From NCBI RefSeq assembly GCF_019670105.1, contig NZ_AP023032.1, positions 1,358,972-1,422,971 on the forward strand: a stretch of 64,000 nt of DNA, read 5' to 3'. The position numbers were made by a program, and so were the translations under genes. The notes under the pieces are model-generated. The model saw only the letters and a program-made list of their open reading frames with translations, was not told the DNA's origin and ran no database searches. Position 1 is the first letter of the stretch; each line of letters opens with the position of its first letter. Source of the DNA: Agarivorans albus. GTDB lineage: Bacteria > Pseudomonadota > Gammaproteobacteria > Enterobacterales > Celerinatantimonadaceae. Positions 17,622 through 29,206 of this stretch are shown in pieces.

Positions 17622-20600
17622 ATGCGCTTGAAACAAATCCGTCTCGCCGGGTTTAAATCTTTCGTTGACCGAACCACCATCCCTTTTCCCACCGATATGA
17701 CAGCCATAGTAGGGCCAAACGGCTGTGGCAAGTCAAACGTGATCGACGCTGTTCGCTGGGTATTAGGTGAGAGCAATGCCCGCCATTTGCGCGGTGGCTC
17801 TATGACCGATGTTATTTTTAATGGTTCAACCAAGCGCGCCGCTGTATCTAAAGCCATGGTGGAATTGATTTTCGATAACCAGCAAGGGCGAATTGGCGGA
17901 GAGTTTGCTAGTTACGCCGAGATTGCCGTTCGCCGAGAAGTTAGTCGAGATGGTCAAAACAACTATCTGCTAAATGGTGCTAAATGCCGTAAACGCGATA
18001 TTACCGATTTGTTTTTAGGAACGGGTCTTGGTCCGCGCAGTTACGCGATTATTGAACAGGGCATGATTAGCCGTTTAATCGAGTCGAAGCCACAAGAGCT
18101 GCGGGTGTTTATCGAAGAAGCAGCTGGCGTGTCTAAGTATAAAGAACGCCGACGCGAAACTGAGCTTCGCATTAAACACACCGATGAAAATATTCTGCGT
18201 CTGCGAGATATCGAATCAGAGCTTGCGCAACAAGTCAGTAAGCTTAAAACCCAAGCGCAAGCGGCTAAGCGTTATCGCCAGTATCGAGAGCGTCATCGTG
18301 AACTAAAGGCACTTATTTGTCTTCAAGAGTTGCGCCAGTTAGACGCGAGCATTGATAAGGGCAATCAGGGGAATGATCAGGCCGAACAGCAGCAAAGGCA
18401 CGAAGAACACCTGATAACTCAAACGGAAAACCAGCTTAGCTTGCTTAACCATCAAATTGCAGAGCAGCAAGAACAGATTCAAAATCTGCAGCAGCAAAGT
18501 TACCAACTTAAAACTGAGTTGGCGAAACTTGAGCAGCAACAATTACATACCAAGCAACAACAAAGTCAGTCGCAACAAAGTCGCGACCGCAACTTAACTC
18601 AGCAAGCTGAAATTAACACAAGCTTAGAGGTGCTAAGTGAGCAGTTAGCGCTGGAACAAGAAGCCATCGCAGAACTAGAATTGCAACAAGAAATGCAGCA
18701 GCAAGTGTTGTTAGAGTTAGAGCCACAGCTGGAAGACGCCGAGCACCAGCATGCCGATGCCCTAGCTGAGAGTAATGCCTTTTTAGCTGCGAGCCAACAG
18801 GCGCGTCACTCTGTGCAGCAGTGCGAAGCCCAATTGCGCCATTGTGAGCAAATGCAGCAGCGCCATAAGCAGCAGATTGCTCAATTAGAGCAAAGCTTAA
18901 GTCACACCACCGATGGTGATGAAGCTGCTCTAAAGCGTTTAACTCAGCAGCTCGACGAAAGCGAACCCAAACAACAAGATCTTGAGACGCGGTTGGCACA
19001 GTCCGAGGACTCTAAGCAGCACTTAGCCGACAAACTAGCGGCCTGCCAACAACAATTGCAACAAACACAATTACAGCAAACTGCTGAAGAAACCCGCCTG
19101 CAGGGTGTAGACAAATTGCTTGGGCAAGTTGAGCAGACAGCCCAGCAGCCACTGCTTGATGTTTTGGGCGTGAAGGCTGGATGGGAGTTGGCTGCAGATG
19201 TGGTTTTAAGTACATGGCTACAAGCGGAGTGGTGTGAGCAACTAGACGCCCAGTTTCCCTTAGCATTAAGCGCAGTTGCGCCTGAACTAAGTCATCAGCT
19301 CGCCCCTCAGTTAGCAACGTTGAGCAGCTTAGCCGAACAGTTAGAGAATGTTGAGCTTGGATACTTATGTGGCCAAGTGCTAGTGGTAGATAATCTTGAG
19401 CAAGCGATAAGCTTGCGAGAGCATCTAAGTCATGAACAATCATTGATAACCGCCAAGGGCGAGTGGGTAGGAAAATACTGGCAGCAGTTGAGCCCACCGA
19501 ACTACCAACATTCTTTGTTAAGTCTGCAACAAGAGCGCCAGCAGCTACAAGAATTATTGGCTCAGTTGGAGGAAAACGCTACTCAGATAAAGCTTGAACA
19601 ACAAGACCTGCAGCAGCAATCTCAGCAACAGGCTGAACAGATAAAATGGCTAAGCCAAAACTTAGCGACAGTGAAGGCCGAGCTTGCCGACTGGCGCAGC
19701 CGCTTAGCCTTATTAGAGCAACAGCAAGCCTTTGCCAAGCAACAAGCCGAGCAAATACAGCAGCAAATCGCCGAGCTGCAGATTACGCAGGAGCAAGATC
19801 AAGAATCGCAGTTTTTGCTTGAAGAGCAACTTGAACAGCATCAGGCTGAATTAAACCAGCAAAGCGAAAAGCAAAAATACTTGCAACAACAAACTGCACT
19901 GGCGACAGATACTCTAAAGCAGCAACGCTTGAGCTTGCAGCAACAGCAACAAGCTAGTCATCAGCAGCAATTGTTATTGCAGCAACAGCAAGCAAAATAT
20001 CAAGCCCAACTGCAGCAGCAAAGCTATCAGCGGCAAAAGTTGGCTGAGCTTGAACTGCAGTTGCAGGCGCAGCCCGAAGAGCACGATGAGCAACTAGCCC
20101 TGCTTGGTGAGCAAATAGAACAGTTGCTAGAGCGACACTTAGAATTGGAAGAGCAGCAAACAGGCGCTAGCGAAGCACACCATAAAAGTGTTGAACAACA
20201 GCAAGCTTTGGCTCAGCAGTTAAAAGATGCGCAGCTACGTTTAAAAGAATTGATTGAGCAAGGTACGCAACAACGAATTGAGCAGCAAAGTTTGTTAGCG
20301 CGTCGAACCGTATTGTTAGAGCAACTAGCGGAGCAAGGTGAAAACTTAAAACACCTTGAGTTGTCGTTGCCAGAAGCCAGCTTAGAAGACGATTATGCCA
20401 GTGAACTAAGCCAAGTAGATGCGCGCTTGAAGCGATTAGGCGCGGTCAACTTAGCAGCGGAAGAAGAATTTGAACAGCAGAATGCACGTTATCAAGAGTT
20501 AAGCACGCAACTTACTGATTTAGAAGCCGCTATTGAAGTGCTGCAAACAGCAATCGCCAAAATAGACCGTCAAACTCGTTCTAAATTTAGTGAAACTTTT

Positions 20601-21047
20601 GCTAAAGTAGATGCAGACTTACAGCAGCTTTTCCCCAAGGTTTTTGGTGGGGGTAAGGCTTGGCTTGAACTGTCTTCCGACGACTTACTCGAAACTGGTG
20701 TAACTATAATGGCGCGACCTCCGGGTAAAAAGAATGCTAGCATTAGTTTATTGTCGGGCGGAGAAAAAGCGCTGACTGCCTTGGCCTTGGTTTTTGCTAT
20801 ATTTCGCTTAAATCCTGCGCCATTTTGTATGCTTGATGAGGTAGATGCACCGCTAGATGAAGTAAATGTGGGACGTTTTGCCGATTTAGTGCATAGTATG
20901 TCTGATACGGTTCAATTTATATTTATCAGTCACAATAAAGTGACAATGGAAAAGGCCTCGCAACTTGCCGGGGTAACAATGCAGGAGCCAGGCGTATCAC
21001 GCTTGGTAGCAGTGGATATCGCAGAAGCGATAGCCATGGTGGAATAA
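17622..21047 (+). CDS. smc: Chromosome segregation ATPase SMC
   Basis: SMC is the ATPase arm of the ScpAB condensin that organises chromosomes. The 1141-residue protein shows Walker A GPNGCGKSN near residue 32, a first coiled coil (about 165-500), and a hinge region near 500-640. A second coiled coil (about 640-960) comes next, then the C-terminal head with LSGGEKALTALAL and Walker B CMLDEVDAPLDE. The coils are strikingly rich in Gln (QQQ runs). E. coli has MukBEF instead, so this organism uses the SMC type at least in part. No scpA/scpB are in this window. It is followed after 20 bases by zipA. Confidence 0.95.
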   Translation: MRLKQIRLAGFKSFVDRTTIPFPTDMTAIVGPNGCGKSNVIDAVRWVLGESNARHLRGGSMTDVIFNGSTKRAAVSKAMVELIFDNQQGRIGGEFASYAEIAVRREVSRDGQNNYLLNGAKCRKRDITDLFLGTGLGPRSYAIIEQGMISRLIESKPQELRVFIEEAAGVSKYKERRRETELRIKHTDENILRLRDIESELAQQVSKLKTQAQAAKRYRQYRERHRELKALICLQELRQLDASIDKGNQGNDQAEQQQRHEEHLITQTENQLSLLNHQIAEQQEQIQNLQQQSYQLKTELAKLEQQQLHTKQQQSQSQQSRDRNLTQQAEINTSLEVLSEQLALEQEAIAELELQQEMQQQVLLELEPQLEDAEHQHADALAESNAFLAASQQARHSVQQCEAQLRHCEQMQQRHKQQIAQLEQSLSHTTDGDEAALKRLTQQLDESEPKQQDLETRLAQSEDSKQHLADKLAACQQQLQQTQLQQTAEETRLQGVDKLLGQVEQTAQQPLLDVLGVKAGWELAADVVLSTWLQAEWCEQLDAQFPLALSAVAPELSHQLAPQLATLSSLAEQLENVELGYLCGQVLVVDNLEQAISLREHLSHEQSLITAKGEWVGKYWQQLSPPNYQHSLLSLQQERQQLQELLAQLEENATQIKLEQQDLQQQSQQQAEQIKWLSQNLATVKAELADWRSRLALLEQQQAFAKQQAEQIQQQIAELQITQEQDQESQFLLEEQLEQHQAELNQQSEKQKYLQQQTALATDTLKQQRLSLQQQQQASHQQQLLLQQQQAKYQAQLQQQSYQRQKLAELELQLQAQPEEHDEQLALLGEQIEQLLERHLELEEQQTGASEAHHKSVEQQQALAQQLKDAQLRLKELIEQGTQQRIEQQSLLARRTVLLEQLAEQGENLKHLELSLPEASLEDDYASELSQVDARLKRLGAVNLAAEEEFEQQNARYQELSTQLTDLEAAIEVLQTAIAKIDRQTRSKFSETFAKVDADLQQLFPKVFGGGKAWLELSSDDLLETGVTIMARPPGKKNASISLLSGGEKALTALALVFAIFRLNPAPFCMLDEVDAPLDEVNVGRFADLVHSMSDTVQFIFISHNKVTMEKASQLAGVTMQEPGVSRLVAVDIAEAIAMVE

Positions 21048-21067
21048 TAGCTTTAGAGAACAGTTAA

Positions 21068-22054
21068 ATGCAGGAATTACGCATCGTACTTATCGTTGTT
21101 GGAATCATTTTAATTATTGCTTTGCTCGCTCATGGTTTTTGGAGTAGTCGCAAACAACGACCTGAAAAACTGGTTAGTCCCAAAAAATCTTTAGGGGCTC
21201 AAGAATCTTCAGCAACACGTGATGAACAAGGTTTTGATGATCTGGGTGTAGGCCAAGCTCGGGTTATTGGTGACCCTATTGAAGATGCTATTACTCAGCA
21301 AGAAGTAGCTCCAGCCGCAAAACCTGCGGCTAAATCAGCCGAAGTAAAAGCAAGCCCAGATTTTGCCGCAGAGCCAAGCACGCCAGTGCAGCGCAAAGAG
21401 CCTGAATTTAGCTTTTCTGCGGTAGATGAAGCGCCAAGTATTAGTGATAGCCAAGGTTTAGAGGGCTTAGAACCTAAGGCCAATCCAGAGGCTGTGAGTG
21501 TTGAACCTGAGCCAAGTACTTTGTCTAGCGAACCAGAGTTTGCCTTTGATATGGATGAAGTAAAAGAAGAACTTGTAGAGCCTGTTGTGGAAGAACCACA
21601 AGAGCCGGTTAAAGATCCTAATGCACCCGATGATGTGTTTATCTTAAATGTTATGGCTCAGAGTGGCCGTTACTTAAAAGGTGCTGCGCTGTTAGCAAGC
21701 TTAGACAAAATAGGTTTGCGCCATGGTGACATGGATATTTTTCATCGTCACTTAGATAACAGCGGCACGGGTCCGGTGATATTTAGTTTGGCGAATATGG
21801 TTAACCCTGGCACTTTTGATATTGATGCCATGGACCAGTTGGAAACCCGTGGTGTGAGCATTTTCATGACCGTGCCATGTAAGGGCGAACCAACTAAAAA
21901 CTTTGCCTTAATGTATAACGCAGCAATGACCTTGGCTAAAGATTTAGACGCGATAATGTTAGATGACCAGCGTAATCCTTTGACCAAGCAAACCGTTAAT
22001 CACTATGAGCAACGGGTGCGTGAATACGAGCGTAAGCAACTGCTCGTAAACTAA
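21068..22054 (+). CDS. zipA: Cell division protein ZipA
   Basis: ZipA tethers FtsZ to the inner membrane at the division site. The 328-residue protein has the expected layout. One N-terminal transmembrane helix (residues 5-25) is followed by a short basic patch and a long acidic Pro/Glu/Ala-rich linker (about 40-180). The C-terminal FtsZ-binding domain (about 185-325) contains DVFILNVMAQSG, and its NMVNPGTFD and FMTVPC are typical. It lies between smc and ligA; zipA-ligA is conserved from E. coli. A hairpin terminator separates it from ligA. Confidence 0.93.
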   Translation: MQELRIVLIVVGIILIIALLAHGFWSSRKQRPEKLVSPKKSLGAQESSATRDEQGFDDLGVGQARVIGDPIEDAITQQEVAPAAKPAAKSAEVKASPDFAAEPSTPVQRKEPEFSFSAVDEAPSISDSQGLEGLEPKANPEAVSVEPEPSTLSSEPEFAFDMDEVKEELVEPVVEEPQEPVKDPNAPDDVFILNVMAQSGRYLKGAALLASLDKIGLRHGDMDIFHRHLDNSGTGPVIFSLANMVNPGTFDIDAMDQLETRGVSIFMTVPCKGEPTKNFALMYNAAMTLAKDLDAIMLDDQRNPLTKQTVNHYEQRVREYERKQLLVN

Positions 22055-22072
22055 TAAATTGTGTGTATTTTT

Positions 22073-24135
<2,063 letters not shown>

Positions 24136-24163
24136 GTGAAAGCTCTCTCACTATCACTACTAT

Positions 24164-24195
24164 AAAGGTCCGCTAGTTTGCTAGCGGGCCTTTTT
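24164..24195 (+). terminator. Rho-independent terminator after ligA
   Basis: Stem AAAGGtCCGCTAG/CTAGCGGgCCTTT with a 4-base loop and five T residues, 28 bases after the ligA stop. Confidence 0.88.
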
Positions 24196-24297
24196 GTTGA
24201 ATAGTCACTAACAACCACTTTGATTGCTTGGCTTAAATGGCTTGTTATATGTCGATTCAGCTACGCTTAATTAACCACCACCAATAAAGTGATCCCT

Positions 24298-25140
24298 ATG
24301 AGTCAATTCGATTCCTTGCTTCCACCCCAAATGGCTGAACGTGCTGCCGACGTTGGAGTGAGTAAAGCCACCAAAGATCCGCTTAAAGCATTTTTACTTG
24401 CCCTTACTGCTGGCGCACATATCGGCATAGCCTTTGTTTTTTATACCACTGTAACCACTGGTGCGGGAGATTTTCCTTGGGGTTTTACCCGTTTAATCGG
24501 CGGTATGGCATTTAGCTTAGGCCTGATTTTTGTGATTATTACCGGTGGTGAATTGTTTACCAGCTCTGTATTGACGCTGGTGGCAAGAGCCAGCGGTAAA
24601 ATCTCATGGAAAAGCTTATGTGTTAATTGGTCATTGGTTTACTTAGGTAATTTGGCTGGTGCTTTTGTCTTAGTTTCGCTAATGCTAATGACCAAGCAAT
24701 ATACTTTTGCCGAAGGAGAGGTAGGTATCAATACCATGCGTATTGCCCAGCACAAGCTGCATCATGATTTTTTTCAAGCAGTTGCCTTGGGCATTATGTG
24801 TAATGTGTTGGTATGTATCGCAGTATGGATGACGTTTAGCGCCCGCAGTTTAACAGACAAGGTAATGGTGATGATTCTGCCGGTAGCAATGTTTGTCTCG
24901 GCGGGCTTTGAGCACTGTATTGCCAATATGTTCCAAGTACCTATGGCCATTGGCATTAAAAATCTTGCTGGCCCCGAGTTTTGGCAAGCAACTGGCTTAA
25001 GCCCAGCAGACTTTGCCGATCTCACTTTTGGCAACTTCTTCATCAATAATTTAATTCCGGTCACTCTCGGTAACATCATTGGCGGAGGGGTATTTGTGGG
25101 GTTAGGTTATTGGCTCATTTATCTACGAAAGCCCGATTAA
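24298..25140 (+). CDS. FocA-type formate/nitrite channel
   Basis: A 280-residue member of the FNT family of pentameric anion channels, which move formate, nitrite or hydrosulfide. Six membrane segments are visible with FNT signatures: AGAHIGIAF near residue 41, the omega-loop-like ITGGELFTSS, the conserved His in GFEHCIANMF, and NLIPVTLGNIIGG at the C-terminal part. It most resembles FocA, but no pflB, fdh or nir gene is adjacent, so the substrate is open. The ATG at 24298 is preferred to an upstream GTG at 24289; neither has a strong ribosome site. Confidence 0.85.
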   Translation: MSQFDSLLPPQMAERAADVGVSKATKDPLKAFLLALTAGAHIGIAFVFYTTVTTGAGDFPWGFTRLIGGMAFSLGLIFVIITGGELFTSSVLTLVARASGKISWKSLCVNWSLVYLGNLAGAFVLVSLMLMTKQYTFAEGEVGINTMRIAQHKLHHDFFQAVALGIMCNVLVCIAVWMTFSARSLTDKVMVMILPVAMFVSAGFEHCIANMFQVPMAIGIKNLAGPEFWQATGLSPADFADLTFGNFFINNLIPVTLGNIIGGGVFVGLGYWLIYLRKPD

Positions 25141-25363
25141 CCGCGTTTGTTGCATCGTTAGGGTGCGATTGTTGAGCACTTAACTAAGCCTGCGGCTAGC
25201 CAGTATTTACTGCGCTTAACTTAGCCACAGCTTGGTTTTGCTGAACATTGCGGTAGGAACATAGCGCAAATAGTGATTCCTCTGAATTATTACCTCTTTT
25301 GGTGTATATTTTGCTTCGTTAATTCTTGAGTTTAGTTGTTGTACTTGGTGATTTAGGTAGTTT

Positions 25364-26674
25364 ATGTCGGTTCTTTCTCCAAATAGTGTTTTTACTTCGC
25401 TTCAGCAAGATGGCCCCTTTGCGGTAAGCCGTGATGCTTTTGTGGCGCACCCATTTTCTACTGGCGTTCGCAGCTGGGTAAAACGCTTGCAGCAAGATAG
25501 TAATAATGTGTCTAAATACCGGGCGCTGCGAAGCCAGATATTTGAGTTCTTGGGCATCGACAGTTTTTCACAAATTCAGAACTTGATTGACGACGTTAGC
25601 TTGCGTAAACAGCGCAGCGAACGAGCATTATCTTTATTGGGCAATATGTTTGGTATTGATGGCAACTTGAACGAAATTGAGAGCCGAGTTGATGAATATG
25701 CGCGAACTGCAGATGCGGTCATTCACTCAATTAAGGGAAAAATTCTTTCTCCTTATGCTTCGCATATTGAAAATACCAACGAAATTGAGGTTACCAATAA
25801 TCCGGTAGAGTTATTGCTGATAATGTTCAATGATGACTACCACAAAAAAGCTCGCTTTGAAGCGCGACGCAAACTGATTTTGATGACCCTGGCTGGCAGC
25901 ATCGAGCAGCGTGAGCGAGAAACTGAAATTGAAAACAAGTTTTCAGCATTTCTTGAGTTTTTAAACGGCTACGTGTGGAGTAAAGAGCTCAAGATTGGGG
26001 AGCTAGACCCGGTTTATTTACACTCGAAACACCTTAACGACGATTACGCCTGTAGCGAGGTTAAAGTATTAAACCCTCAACAGGCCAAGCTTATTCAACG
26101 TGGCGAGCGTGAAAAACTCACCTTGTTAAAGCGCCGAAGTTTTACTGTGGGCGAGCGTAAAATTCCAATCTACGTTTCTATTCGTAAAAAGCCGCCAGAA
26201 GCAAAAGTATTAAAGCTATTGCGCAAAAACCAGAAGAACCCCGCGGTGGCGGTAGATGACGAACTTGGCTTAATGGCGGTTCTAGATTCGGTTAGCGATA
26301 TTAAGGCCTTTCAAAAGCACCTCACGCGCAGTGCTTCTAGCGCAAATTCCTTAATGGTGCTAGAAGACATTTCCGATACCCTAACCGATAGATCTGAGTA
26401 TCGCGGCAGGGCAGTGGGCTCTAGTGAAAAAACGCCAATGATGAAGTTTTTTGCGCGTTTAGGCGGAATGCGGGTGGAGTTTATTATTCATACCAACCGG
26501 ACTTGGCTCAATTATATGTATCAACAAGATGTTGCTCACAATGAGTATGAAGTAAAGCGAATGTTCGATACCGGGGTCATTGAGCTGCTATTCCCGATGG
26601 ATATTTTCCATTTGAATCACCGTAAAACCCGTGATGAAATGATTCAGTTTTTTAGGAAACAAATAGAGGCTTAA
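25364..26674 (+). CDS. Uncharacterised 436-aa protein, possible remote RelA/SpoT-like fold
   Basis: I do not recognise this family. The protein is soluble, charged, and has no signal peptide. The N-terminal half (to about 210) looks helical. The C-terminal half (about 245-436) has a beta-rich pattern: DDELGLMAVLDSV, then a segment with SEYRGR, then GGMRVEFIIHTNRTWLNY followed by VAHNEYEVKRMF. The order D..G.. / Y.G / E.I..T / H.E weakly recalls RelA/SpoT synthetase domains (D-G, E-x-Q-I-R-T, H-E), but the key residues are not convincingly matched. It is a single gene between focA and a metal-related cluster. Start ATG at 25364 has only a weak GTAG upstream. Confidence 0.55.
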   Translation: MSVLSPNSVFTSLQQDGPFAVSRDAFVAHPFSTGVRSWVKRLQQDSNNVSKYRALRSQIFEFLGIDSFSQIQNLIDDVSLRKQRSERALSLLGNMFGIDGNLNEIESRVDEYARTADAVIHSIKGKILSPYASHIENTNEIEVTNNPVELLLIMFNDDYHKKARFEARRKLILMTLAGSIEQRERETEIENKFSAFLEFLNGYVWSKELKIGELDPVYLHSKHLNDDYACSEVKVLNPQQAKLIQRGEREKLTLLKRRSFTVGERKIPIYVSIRKKPPEAKVLKLLRKNQKNPAVAVDDELGLMAVLDSVSDIKAFQKHLTRSASSANSLMVLEDISDTLTDRSEYRGRAVGSSEKTPMMKFFARLGGMRVEFIIHTNRTWLNYMYQQDVAHNEYEVKRMFDTGVIELLFPMDIFHLNHRKTRDEMIQFFRKQIEA

Positions 26675-26741
26675 GCCTTAAAGTCTGCGGCAAGTCTAAT
26701 AACGCCATCAAGCCAACGAGCTGGCTTGCAATGGTATATTG

Positions 26742-27164
26742 GTGGCGCTAGAGTGTTGGTTAAATAAAGTTGTTGGTTTTGTGTTGTTGAATTTGGCGCG
26801 TTTTTCATTAGTGGTTTATACAGCTCTGGCATTTGCTTTAACTAGCATAAATGCAAGTGCTGGTGCGCTCATCGAGCAGCAACACACGGCTGAAGATATC
26901 TTGGCAATCGGCCACTCACCGATGCAAGATTGTCATGTAAATGCTAGTTCTTCTGCGGCAGTCAATATCGATGGACATGCACTAACACACACAATGCCTA
27001 TTGGCGGCAGTTGTTGTACCGTAATTTGCATGGCTCCGCCGCTGATGAATTTGCTCAAACTCAATATTGCAGAATCCCCGAGCAGCCTTTTAGCTTTTTC
27101 CTCTACCCGCAGTATTACCCTATTCAATACTGCTGAGCCTCTATATCGCCCTCCTATTGGTTAA
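26742..27164 (+). CDS. Small Cys/His/Met-containing exported protein
   Basis: I do not recognise this protein of about 140 residues. A hydrophobic N-terminal segment (VGFVLLNLARFSLVVYTALAFALT) looks like a signal or anchor. The rest contains possible metal ligands: GHSPMQDCHV, HTMPIGGSCC and CMAPPLM. The composition recalls DUF2946-type proteins found with copper genes, a weak match. It is directly upstream of a cytochrome c-like gene and a DUF411 gene, both metal-linked. The start is uncertain: no ATG is available and GTG at 26742 or 26781 are candidates. Confidence 0.45.
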   Translation: MALECWLNKVVGFVLLNLARFSLVVYTALAFALTSINASAGALIEQQHTAEDILAIGHSPMQDCHVNASSSAAVNIDGHALTHTMPIGGSCCTVICMAPPLMNLLKLNIAESPSSLLAFSSTRSITLFNTAEPLYRPPIG

Positions 27165-27251
27165 GTTCCCAAGATTATAAGCATTATCAGTTTTTGGATT
27201 GATAGTGGAAGCATTAAGCCCCTAGTTAGATGGGCCAAAAGTGGAACAACA

Positions 27252-27815
27252 ATGAACATATCTTTTTATAGATTGGTAGCTGCGATGCTGCTTACCGCCT
27301 ATGCAAATTTGGTTTATGCAGAGCCGAATGAAAATGCACTTGGTGAAAACCTGTATTTAACTATTGGCGGTTACGGATGTGCTGCTTGCCATGGAAAATA
27401 CGCGAATGGGGCGGGGAACGTGGGTGGTAACATTCGTGGTGCCAGCTTAGAGCAGTTTAATCACGCCTTAGAAAATGAACCAACTATGCAGTTGCTAAGC
27501 GACGTTTTAGTACCAGAGCAACGAGGGTTGATTGTGCAATACCTGGCTAGTTTAGGTGCAATGCCGCTTGTGGAGTGGAGCATCGGTGAAGATACCGACA
27601 TTAAAGCTCAGCAGCTTATACCCAAACAGTTGAGCCAGTTGGTTGTTAAAAATGACACCTTAGTTGCTATAGCGGTGGATCTTAGTCCCTTGGCAATAAA
27701 TCAAACATTACATATAGAGCCTTTAGATACCCAAGCTGTGCAGTTTATTGCGCCTGCTTTTTCGGTAAGCCTACAAGTTAATGGGCAGGCTCTACAATTA
27801 CTTGTGAACGAATAA
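27252..27815 (+). CDS. Periplasmic c-type cytochrome-like protein
   Basis: A 187-residue exported protein with a signal peptide (about residues 1-23, ending VYA) and one haem-binding motif CAACH at 43-47 in a class I cytochrome c context (GAGNVGGNIRG, LVPEQRGLIVQYLASLG). The distal Met ligand is not obvious; MQLLSD near 78 is a candidate. Residues 110-187 form an extra beta-rich tail not found in small cytochromes. It lies eight bases upstream of the DUF411 gene, so they are probably one operon. Electron donor and acceptor are unknown. Confidence 0.75.
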   Translation: MNISFYRLVAAMLLTAYANLVYAEPNENALGENLYLTIGGYGCAACHGKYANGAGNVGGNIRGASLEQFNHALENEPTMQLLSDVLVPEQRGLIVQYLASLGAMPLVEWSIGEDTDIKAQQLIPKQLSQLVVKNDTLVAIAVDLSPLAINQTLHIEPLDTQAVQFIAPAFSVSLQVNGQALQLLVNE

Positions 27816-27822
27816 GAGAATA

Positions 27823-28263
27823 ATGATGAAAATACTAAACAAAATACTACTAAGCCTTTTGGTCTGTTTCAGCAGTTCGGTATTGGCTAAAACTAGCATT
27901 GAGCTATATAAGTCACCCACTTGTGGTTGTTGTACAAAGTGGGCGGAAATAATGGAGCAAAAAGGGTATCAGGTGAATGTGCATCACAAACAACAGTGGA
28001 ATGTACTAAAACAAAGTTATGACATGCCTCCTCAGCTGCAGTCTTGCCATAGTGCAGTGATTGATGGCTATTTAATAGAAGGGCATGTACCGGAAAGTGA
28101 CATTGCCCGCTTGTTAAAAGAACGCCCCAAAAACATCAAAGGCTTAGCTGCGCCTGGAATGCCACAACATTCGCCGGGCATGGCTAAAGAAGGAGCTGCT
28201 TATAAAGACTTTAAAGTTATCGCTTTTTCAGAGGACGGCTTAAGTATTTATAAGCAGTATTAA
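27823..28263 (+). CDS. DUF411 metal-binding protein
   Basis: A 146-residue exported protein of the DUF411 family. The signal peptide ends near VLA. The family signature SPTCGCCTKW (Cys 34, 36 and 37), a later Cys in LQSCHSAV, and GLAAPGMPQHSPGM are all present. DUF411 proteins occur in copper and silver resistance loci and are thought to bind the metal in the periplasm; this is knowledge of the family, not shown here. It follows the cytochrome gene closely and ends 24 bases before a terminator. Confidence 0.85.
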   Translation: MMKILNKILLSLLVCFSSSVLAKTSIELYKSPTCGCCTKWAEIMEQKGYQVNVHHKQQWNVLKQSYDMPPQLQSCHSAVIDGYLIEGHVPESDIARLLKERPKNIKGLAAPGMPQHSPGMAKEGAAYKDFKVIAFSEDGLSIYKQY

Positions 28264-28286
28264 GGTGTTGTAGGTGCTCTAAACTT

Positions 28287-28310
28287 AGGCCAGCTCGTTG
28301 CTGGCCTTTT
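28287..28310 (+). terminator. Rho-independent terminator after DUF411 gene
   Basis: Stem AGGCCAGC/GCTGGCCT with a 5-base loop (TCGTT) and a short T run. Confidence 0.85.
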
Positions 28311-28401
28311 CATTGTTAGTTGCTAACAATGAGAGTTCGCGTTTGACAGAGGTGTGAATTAAGCTTTATCTACGTAGATAACTGAAATTGAAGACATTCA
28401 A

Positions 28402-29124
28402 ATGAAGCTATTATTAGTCATGGTTCTGTTGTTTTCTTGGTCAATACATGCCAAATCTCAATCCGAAACAACAACCATGTATTTCGCTAATATCCCCAAT
28501 AATTTTACCGTAGCTATAGGCGCAGAGGTTATTAAGACTGCATACCAAAAACTGGGCATTGCGGTCGAGTTTGTTGATATGCCCACTAAACGCGCACTGA
28601 AACAATCTAATGAAGGAAAAGTTGATGGTGAAATTCACCGTGTTTGGAGTATCGTCGATAGTTATCCAAACCTGATTCGAGTACCCACTCCAATTAATTA
28701 CATAGACCAGGTTGTATTTAGTTCGATACAGAATGTAGATATAAAGCAGTGCGAAGATTTAGCGCCTTATACTGTTGGGATAGTGAGAGGGGTGAAGCAT
28801 GCTGAAGAATGCACTCGAGATCTTCCTCTTCAAAGGGTTTTTAATACATCTACCAAGATGATGACCATGTTAAGTGCACAAAAAATTGATTTTGCTATTT
28901 CATCTTGGGTCAACGGTATGTGGTTAAGAAAAACCATGGATATAGATAATGTACATGTGGTTGGCCCTCCGGTAAGTCGGCAATTGCTCTATCACTACGT
29001 GCATAAAAAACATGCCGATTTGGTCGAGAAAATCGACGCGGTGTTTATCGATATGCAAGAGAGTGGCGAGCTTGAGCTGCTTAGGAAGCAAGTGATAAAT
29101 GATTTATTAAAAAATGCACCTTAA
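28402..29124 (+). CDS. Periplasmic solute-binding protein, SBP_bac_3-like
   Basis: A 240-residue exported protein (signal MKLLLVMVLLFSWSIHAKS) with the layout of family 3 solute-binding proteins: EVIKTAYQKLGIAVEFVDMPTKRALKQSNEGKVDGE in lobe one, and a swapped second lobe with VGIVRGVKHAEEC and DFAISSWVNG. No permease or ATPase is adjacent. Such orphan proteins in marine gammaproteobacteria are often sensors or scavengers of unknown ligand. A terminator lies upstream; it is an independent unit. The ATG is poorly supplied with a ribosome site. Confidence 0.75.
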   Translation: MKLLLVMVLLFSWSIHAKSQSETTTMYFANIPNNFTVAIGAEVIKTAYQKLGIAVEFVDMPTKRALKQSNEGKVDGEIHRVWSIVDSYPNLIRVPTPINYIDQVVFSSIQNVDIKQCEDLAPYTVGIVRGVKHAEECTRDLPLQRVFNTSTKMMTMLSAQKIDFAISSWVNGMWLRKTMDIDNVHVVGPPVSRQLLYHYVHKKHADLVEKIDAVFIDMQESGELELLRKQVINDLLKNAP

Positions 29125-29206
29125 AATCTGAATACCTCGTTCTTGCACTAAGCCAAGTGTTCTTCTTTTAGCTGCAAAGTGAGCAATACGACCCAAGCCA
29201 ATCCAG

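Noticed and set aside
18613-19497. Long minus-strand open frames inside smc
   Set aside because: They are antisense to the repetitive Gln-rich coiled coil and have no start site or recognisable domain.
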